The notes beneath the pieces were generated by a model. That model had not been told where the DNA came from. It did not search any database and worked only from the letters and a program-made list of their open reading frames with translations. Both the position numbers and the translations under genes were made by a program. From Prosthecobacter debontii (GTDB taxonomy: Bacteria; Verrucomicrobiota; Verrucomicrobiia; Verrucomicrobiales; Akkermansiaceae), in NCBI GenBank assembly GCA_945885485.1, contig CAMCYT010000083.1, forward strand, positions 1-10,016: a stretch of 10,016 nt of DNA, written 5' to 3'. Position 1 is the first letter of the stretch, and each line of letters opens with the position of its first letter. Shown one piece after another: positions 5,873 through 10,016 of this stretch.

Positions 5873-7114
5873 ATGAACCCTAAAACCGACACTTCCCGCA
5901 AAATCGTTGTGATTGGCGGCGGAGCTGCAGGCTTTTTTGCAGCGATCACTGCTGCCGAGGCTGATCCATCGGCGAAGGTAACGGTTTATGAAAAGGGCAA
6001 CGCGTTTCTCACCAAGGTGAAAATTTCCGGTGGTGGGCGTTGCAATGTCACGCATGCTTGTTTCGATCCTACATTGCTTACCAAAAACTATCCTCGCGGC
6101 TCGCGTGAACTTCGCGGGGCGTTTCATGAATGGCAGCCGCAGGATACGGTCGCTTGGTTCGAGGCGCGCGGGGTGGAGTTGAAAGCAGAGGCCGATGGCC
6201 GGATGTTTCCGGTGACCGATAGCTCGCAAACGATCATTGATTGCTTTATGAAATCCGCTCGCGATGCCGGGGTGGTTTTGAAAACAGGGATCGCCCTCCA
6301 TGAATTGGAAATTGATCCCGACGGAAAGTTTTCACTCCATTTCAGCAATGGTGAAGCGGTTAGAGCGGACAAAGTATGCATCACTTCGGGATCGCTCAAA
6401 GCATCTCCGCTAACCCGTGCTATTGAATCGCTCGGGCACAGCATCGAGCCGCTTATACCTTCGCTATTTGCGTTTAACATTCCGGATTCACGCTTGGAAG
6501 AGTTGGCCGGACTGTCGGTGCAGGATGCGAGAGTGAAAATCATTCCTAAAAGCCCAGTGCAAAGCGGGCCAGTGCTGATCACTCATCGGGGCCTCAGCGG
6601 TCCGGCGATTCTGCGGTTATCTGCATGGGAGGCGCGACGCTTTGCCGAGCAGGATTATGCGGTGGAGATTGCTATCAACTGGCTCGGAAATACCTCAGCC
6701 GTAGAACTCCGCGAATCGTTTTCTAATAACCGTTCGGAATCCGGGAAATCGCTGGTCAAAAATAAAGTGCCCGCGGGTTTGCCGCGTCGGCTCTGGGAGC
6801 GTTTACTCGAAACCACAGCCATTGCACCAGAAACCCAATGGTCGCAGCTCACCAAAGATCGTGAAAACGTATTGGTAAATCAGCTCACGGATTGTCGATT
6901 TCAGGTCAAAGGCAAAACAACCAACAAAGACGAATTCGTCACCTGTGGCGGGGTTAGATTGAAGGAAATCGATTTCCGCAGGATGGAGAGTCGCATCGTC
7001 CCCAGCTTGCACTTCGCGGGCGAGTGCCTGGATATCGATGGCATCACCGGCGGATTCAATTTCCAAGCCGCATGGACCGGCGGAAGGATCGCGGGGTTGG
7101 CGATGGTGAGTTGA
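5873..7114 (+). CDS. HI0933-family NAD(P)/FAD-dependent oxidoreductase
   Basis: A 413-residue flavoprotein of the HI0933/YhiN family (also annotated as 'aminoacetone oxidase family' or BaiN-like). The N-terminus has the dinucleotide-binding motif IVVIGGGAAG (11-20) with the ribose-binding Glu at E40 (VYEKG). The family signature KISGGGRCNVT follows at 50-60. The C-terminus has the second FAD contact, FAGECLDIDGITGGFN (about 381-396), then a GGRIAG helix start. Length and motif order are complete, with no sign of decay. The substrate is unknown for most family members: BaiN acts in gut bile-acid metabolism, but that role should not be transferred here. The gene starts 21 bp after thiC and may share its transcript and riboswitch control, although a role in thiamine metabolism is not established. 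Confidence 0.9.
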   Translation: MNPKTDTSRKIVVIGGGAAGFFAAITAAEADPSAKVTVYEKGNAFLTKVKISGGGRCNVTHACFDPTLLTKNYPRGSRELRGAFHEWQPQDTVAWFEARGVELKAEADGRMFPVTDSSQTIIDCFMKSARDAGVVLKTGIALHELEIDPDGKFSLHFSNGEAVRADKVCITSGSLKASPLTRAIESLGHSIEPLIPSLFAFNIPDSRLEELAGLSVQDARVKIIPKSPVQSGPVLITHRGLSGPAILRLSAWEARRFAEQDYAVEIAINWLGNTSAVELRESFSNNRSESGKSLVKNKVPAGLPRRLWERLLETTAIAPETQWSQLTKDRENVLVNQLTDCRFQVKGKTTNKDEFVTCGGVRLKEIDFRRMESRIVPSLHFAGECLDIDGITGGFNFQAAWTGGRIAGLAMVS

Positions 7115-7139
7115 AATGCTGATCCTTAATCGTAAAGCG

Positions 7140-7229
7140 AACCACTGATGGACACCGATGAACACTGATAATAAAGAGTGATTCGGTATGCCTTATTCAA
7201 TCAGTGTTCATCAGTGTCCATCAGTGGTT
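7140..7229. repeat. Interspersed palindromic repeat (CACTGAT type)
   Basis: Two 30-base arms (7140-7169 and 7200-7229) are complementary except at one position and are separated by a 30-base spacer. The left arm starts AACCACTGATGGACAC and the right arm ends GTGTCCATCAGTGGTT. Each arm consists of three units of about 10 bp (ATCAGTG + TTC/TCC/GTT). The single mismatch is C-A on the plus strand but a G-U wobble in minus-strand RNA. It occupies the gap after the flavoprotein gene. Related 'catcagtgtccatcagtgg' sequences are commonly seen between genes in environmental genomes. It could also act as a transcription end, but has no U-tract. Confidence 0.7.
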
Positions 7230-7297
7230 AATTTCTCTTTCCGATCCCATTCTTATCCCTTGTGTCGGGGCGTGGGTTGGACGCAGGATGAGTTCAC

Positions 7298-8503
7298 ATG
7301 AATTCCTATTTTGAAAAGCTTGGCCAGACGGTGTTGGAGCGGTGGCGGGAGCAGAATTTCTCGCTCGAAGTTTTTCCGGAGCTGACCCGCATCGCGATCG
7401 ACGAGACTCCGCCGTCGGAAAACGTCGATATCGACGAGATGATTCATGAGTTCCTTTTCAATGACGAACAACCTTTCCAAGGCGAATCCGGCTTCGGTCA
7501 GCCTGAGTTGATCGCATTCAACGATACTCGGTTTTACATTCAGATCCTGTTCTGGCTGGAGGGAACAACGGAAATCCATCAGCACGAATTTTCCGGCGCG
7601 TTTCATGTGATGCGAGGTTCAAGCGTACATTCGGAATTCGATTTCGTGAACGCCCGTTCCGTCACTCCGCACATCCGCATTGGCGATCTCCGGGTGAAGC
7701 GGATCGAGCTGTTAGAAACCGGAAGCACGGTGCCAATCACCTCCGGACGGGAATGCATCCATTCGCTTTTCCACCTCGATACTCCTTCCATCACCGTGGT
7801 GATCCGCACCCATCACGATCCCGGCACGGGGCCGCAATACAATTACCTACCGCCACACATCGCGATCGATCCGCTTCACTCAGATACTCTAACAGCCAGA
7901 CGCAAGCAACTTCTCGACGTGCTCGAAGCCACCGAAGATCGGCACTACGCAACGTTCGTGAATAAAATGATGGAGCAGTTGGATTTCGAGCGTGGCTTCA
8001 ACACGTTACGCCACGCCATGACTCACCTGCAAGAACTCGATGAGTGGGATGAGGCACTGGCGATGTTTCAAAACAAACACGGCGAACTTGCGTTGGGTGT
8101 ACCTGATACATTGGACGAATGTCTGCGCCGCGAGACGATCTCCCAGATGCGTCATTTCATCGTGAATCCGGAGCATCGATTTTTCCTCGCGTTATTGATG
8201 AACGTGCAGAATCGCAGCGATATCATCTCGCTCATCACCCAGCGATTCCCTAGCTCATCACCCATCGATACCATCCTTGGCTGGGCAGAAGAACTGATGG
8301 AGCCCAGCGATTTTGGAATCAGCCTGCTCGATGCCACTTTCCCGGAATCTCTAGATATCGACATCGAGGAGCAATCCGAATGGTTCATTGTTGCGCTGAA
8401 ACAAGCCTTGGATGGGGACGCGGATGGAGATGAGCTCGTAGAAGGAATTTCGGAAATCCAAGCCGCGTTGAAGGCTTCCTGCCTGCGGCCTTTGTTTTCG
8501 TAA
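7298..8503 (+). CDS. Cupin-like protein of unknown function with helical C-terminal half
   Basis: A 401-residue acidic protein that I cannot assign to a named function. Residues about 75-175 look like a double-stranded beta-helix (cupin) domain: FYIQILFWLEGTTEIHQHEF, then SGAFHVMRGSSVHSEF, and a later strand pair with CIHSLFHLDTPSITVVIRTH. Possible metal ligands are H94 and H96 (the HxH of cupin motif 1), H103, H111, H155 and H159. The canonical motif-1 Glu is missing (G100 at that position), so a classical cupin site is not certain. Residues about 200-400 are predicted by composition to be mostly helical, with no recognisable motif. There is no signal peptide or membrane span. An AGGA 9 bases before the ATG supports the start. 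It leads a closely spaced run with the Nudix and TPR genes. It recalls the 'predicted metal-dependent enzyme of the double-stranded beta-helix superfamily' group, tentatively. Confidence 0.6.
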   Translation: MNSYFEKLGQTVLERWREQNFSLEVFPELTRIAIDETPPSENVDIDEMIHEFLFNDEQPFQGESGFGQPELIAFNDTRFYIQILFWLEGTTEIHQHEFSGAFHVMRGSSVHSEFDFVNARSVTPHIRIGDLRVKRIELLETGSTVPITSGRECIHSLFHLDTPSITVVIRTHHDPGTGPQYNYLPPHIAIDPLHSDTLTARRKQLLDVLEATEDRHYATFVNKMMEQLDFERGFNTLRHAMTHLQELDEWDEALAMFQNKHGELALGVPDTLDECLRRETISQMRHFIVNPEHRFFLALLMNVQNRSDIISLITQRFPSSSPIDTILGWAEELMEPSDFGISLLDATFPESLDIDIEEQSEWFIVALKQALDGDADGDELVEGISEIQAALKASCLRPLFS

Positions 8504-8510
8504 AACGATT

Positions 8511-8517
8511 TAAAGGA
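8511..8517 (+). promoter_or_regulatory. Ribosome-binding site of the Nudix gene
   Basis: AAAGGAA ends five bases before the ATG at 8523 and fits the Shine-Dalgarno consensus. It decides the start over the second ATG two codons later. Most other genes here lack such a site. Confidence 0.6.
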
Positions 8518-8522
8518 ACATC

Positions 8523-8915
8523 ATGTCCATGATCGAAGTCGTCTGTGGAATCATTAGAAATACTGAAGGGAAATTCCTCGTCTGCCGCCGTGGCTTGGAG
8601 CGGCATTTAGGTGGATTGTGGGAATTCCCTGGAGGCAAGGTTGATGCCGGAGAGACCCCGGAGGCGGCTCTAGCCAGAGAACTTCAGGAGGAATTAGGTA
8701 TCACGGTACGGGTTCGAGAACAACTGAGTGCTATCGTGGAATGGACGGATGGTGCGATTTCAATCCGTCTGCGTGGCTTTTTCTGTGAGATTACGGAAGG
8801 CTCCCCCCACGCCCATGAACATGAGGAAATCCGCTGGTGCGGGCATTCCGAGCTCCCCGGGTTAGATTGGGCACAGGCAGATGTTCCGCTGGTTGAAGAA
8901 CTGCTGCATGGATAA
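8523..8915 (+). CDS. MutT-type Nudix hydrolase
   Basis: A 130-residue Nudix enzyme, the size of E. coli MutT, likely to hydrolyse oxidised or non-canonical nucleoside triphosphates such as 8-oxo-dGTP and so prevent mutations. The complete Nudix box runs G38 to I60: G38, x5, E44, x7, then RELQEELGI (52-60), with the metal-binding glutamates E53, E56 and E57 all present. It is preceded by GGLWEFPGGK, typical of the MutT/MutY-C/8-oxo-dGTPase branch. AAAGGA about five bases before the ATG is the best ribosome-binding site in the window. It starts 19 bp after the cupin-like gene, so the two are probably co-transcribed. True substrate specificity cannot be read from the sequence, so I leave out the symbol mutT. 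Confidence 0.92.
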   Translation: MSMIEVVCGIIRNTEGKFLVCRRGLERHLGGLWEFPGGKVDAGETPEAALARELQEELGITVRVREQLSAIVEWTDGAISIRLRGFFCEITEGSPHAHEHEEIRWCGHSELPGLDWAQADVPLVEELLHG

Positions 8916-8938
8916 AAGCAGCATACCTCTTTTATTGC

Positions 8939-9829
8939 TTGCGCAAGAAAGCTGAGGATGGCGTTTTAGTAGCTGAATATTACCCATATAACCCCGTGAG
9001 TGAAGAACGCCTACCCTTTGACGAAGCATTTTTAAAAGAAAAACTTCATTTTAACCCATCAGACTGGGACACGCGCCTGCAGCTTGCTGATGGGCTATAC
9101 GACAAGCAGGCATACGCCGAGGCAGCGGAGGTTATATGGAGTGGCAGAATTATTCCAAGCAACGATCTGGATCTTGCTCTGTCCATACGCATTTTAGCGA
9201 AATCTCAGCCGCGTAAGGCGATCCGACTTCTAACAGCCGTGCTCGGACTCAATCAAGGTAAGCCGGCTCATAACATGGCGATGGCAAACGCGCTGCTCCA
9301 TTTCGGTATGGTCACGCAAGCCATACGATTCTATGGGGCTGCTCTGGAGGTTGATCCTGCTCAAGTGAATCCAGACATTGAGGCCTTGATTTTGTGGTCC
9401 GATGATAAAGCCGCTACAATCGCTCTGTATGAAAATAGACTTCCCAAAATCGGCAATCTTACGCGAACGGTTCGCGATCCGAGTGAGACGCTCGATCTCT
9501 CTTCACGCCTGCTTCTTCACGAACTCCCGGTCTACTTGCCAGACTTGACCCCAGGTGCCGGTGAAGAATTTAGTCACGACTTCTCAGCGCAAGACGCCCT
9601 CAAAGATAAAATCGCCCCTGCTACTCCCGTTAGTAAATCCTCCGTTCCAACCGCCATTCTCCACGTCAAATGGAGCACGCTTCCCACAACACCTGGAGAT
9701 CAAGCTATCCCTGTAGCCGCACCTCCGGTCGCGCCGGTTACTCCATCTGCTCCGTTCGTGCCATCTGCTCCGGTTGCGCCAGTTAACCTCGGTCCACGTC
9801 GACAAAACTTGCCCCCTGGTCGTTCATGA
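8939..9829 (+). CDS. TPR-like protein with Pro/Ala-rich C-terminal tail; 5' end uncertain
   Basis: A 296-residue protein if begun at TTG 8939. Helical pairs resembling tetratricopeptide units are visible: TRLQLADGLYDKQAYAEAAE (45-64), then PRKAIRLLTAVLGL, then AMANALLHFGMVTQAIRFYG (114-133), ending ALEVDP, a typical TPR boundary. Such folds mediate protein-protein contacts. Residues about 258-296 are a low-complexity tail rich in Pro, Ala and Val (VAPVTPSAPFVPSAPVAPV) encoded by an 18-bp near-repeat (9743-9754 and 9761-9772). There is no clear signal peptide. The start is a problem: no in-frame ATG exists until deep in the protein. TTG 8939 and GTG 8996 have no ribosome-binding site, while an ATG at 8908 overlapping the Nudix stop opens a good N-terminus in the neighbouring frame. 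A one-base frameshift near 8941-8955 is therefore possible. Function unknown. Confidence 0.65.
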   Translation: MRKKAEDGVLVAEYYPYNPVSEERLPFDEAFLKEKLHFNPSDWDTRLQLADGLYDKQAYAEAAEVIWSGRIIPSNDLDLALSIRILAKSQPRKAIRLLTAVLGLNQGKPAHNMAMANALLHFGMVTQAIRFYGAALEVDPAQVNPDIEALILWSDDKAATIALYENRLPKIGNLTRTVRDPSETLDLSSRLLLHELPVYLPDLTPGAGEEFSHDFSAQDALKDKIAPATPVSKSSVPTAILHVKWSTLPTTPGDQAIPVAAPPVAPVTPSAPFVPSAPVAPVNLGPRRQNLPPGRS

Positions 9830-10016
9830 TACGCAGCGCTGCCTATCGCTAAATTCTGGCAACCAGTCATTCGCGTCAATTTAAGGCGTAAGTCACTTAT
9901 TCTCATATATTTACAAAAATAAAGTTTGACAAGTTTGTGAGGTCGGCAGGCTTGGTATGTTCAGCAACCATACCCAACCAACAGCTTTAGCTGTTGGCAC
10001 TTTAGCCGCTCTTCCT
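9830..10016. other. Right-end non-coding stretch with two hairpins
   Basis: No open reading frame is convincing here. There is an AT-rich run (9893-9924), a TTGACA box (9926-9931), and then two consecutive stems: GGTATG (9954-9959) with CATACC (9969-9974), and CCAACAGC (9978-9985) with GCTGTTGG (9990-9997) closed by TTTA. The seven bases CTTTAGC occur twice, at 9985-9991 and 10000-10006. The layout suggests a promoter followed by a structured leader or small RNA, continuing beyond the window. Confidence 0.4.
9926..9961 (+). promoter_or_regulatory. Possible promoter, right end
   Basis: A perfect -35 hexamer TTGACA (9926-9931) follows an AT-rich stretch that could serve as an UP element. The best -10 candidate, TGGTATGTT with an extended-10 TG (TATGTT at 9956-9961), is 24 bp away, which is too far for an ordinary sigma-70 promoter; no good hexamer lies at 16-18 bp. 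The call is therefore weak. Confidence 0.2.

Noticed and set aside
1..10016. Defence island, toxin-antitoxin, prophage or secondary-metabolite cluster
   Set aside because: No gene in the window carries motifs of such systems; the content is housekeeping genes plus an IS-disrupted polysaccharide locus edge.

Overview
The window comes from the chromosome of a Gram-negative-type bacterium of moderate GC content. Several features are compatible with the Verrucomicrobiota: few strong Shine-Dalgarno sites, interspersed AACCAC...GTGGTT palindromes in the intergenic gaps, and a TPR/proline-rich protein beside a Nudix enzyme. This phylum call is an inference from style and gene content; no marker in the window settles it.

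Layout from left to right. (1) Positions 1-546 hold the end of an IS1595-family insertion sequence: the first 33 codons of a leftward transposase and its terminal inverted repeat ending at 147. The element sits inside a sulfotransferase gene, of which only the 3' part (148-546) remains here. A 19-bp perfect hairpin follows. (2) Positions 647-1720 carry a leftward GT-B glycosyltransferase. Together with the sulfotransferase remnant it looks like the edge of a surface-polysaccharide cluster. (3) Positions 1890-3365 carry leftward lysS (class II lysyl-tRNA synthetase). (4) The divergent gap 3366-3865 holds an interspersed palindromic repeat (3448-3544) and a TPP riboswitch (about 3701-3799) with a terminator-like hairpin just after it. 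(5) Rightward thiC (3866-5851) is followed after 21 bp by an HI0933-family flavoprotein (5873-7114). (6) A second palindrome (7140-7229) lies in the next gap. (7) A rightward run follows: a cupin-like protein of unknown function (7298-8503), a MutT-type Nudix hydrolase (8523-8915) and a TPR-like protein with a Pro/Ala-rich tail (8939-9829), whose 5' end may be frameshifted. (8) The last 190 bp hold no gene but an AT-rich stretch, a TTGACA box and two consecutive hairpins, perhaps the leader of a gene outside the window.

How the genes work together: thiC makes the HMP-P pyrimidine of thiamine and is controlled by thiamine pyrophosphate through the riboswitch. lysS and the Nudix enzyme are housekeeping genes (translation, nucleotide-pool cleaning). 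The left end belongs to accessory envelope or exopolysaccharide functions and is being eroded by transposition. I see no defence system, phage, CRISPR array or biosynthetic cluster. The signals most worth following are the IS-split sulfotransferase, the two palindromes that share an architecture but not a sequence, the odd wiring of the TPP riboswitch, and the likely frameshift at the start of the TPR gene.
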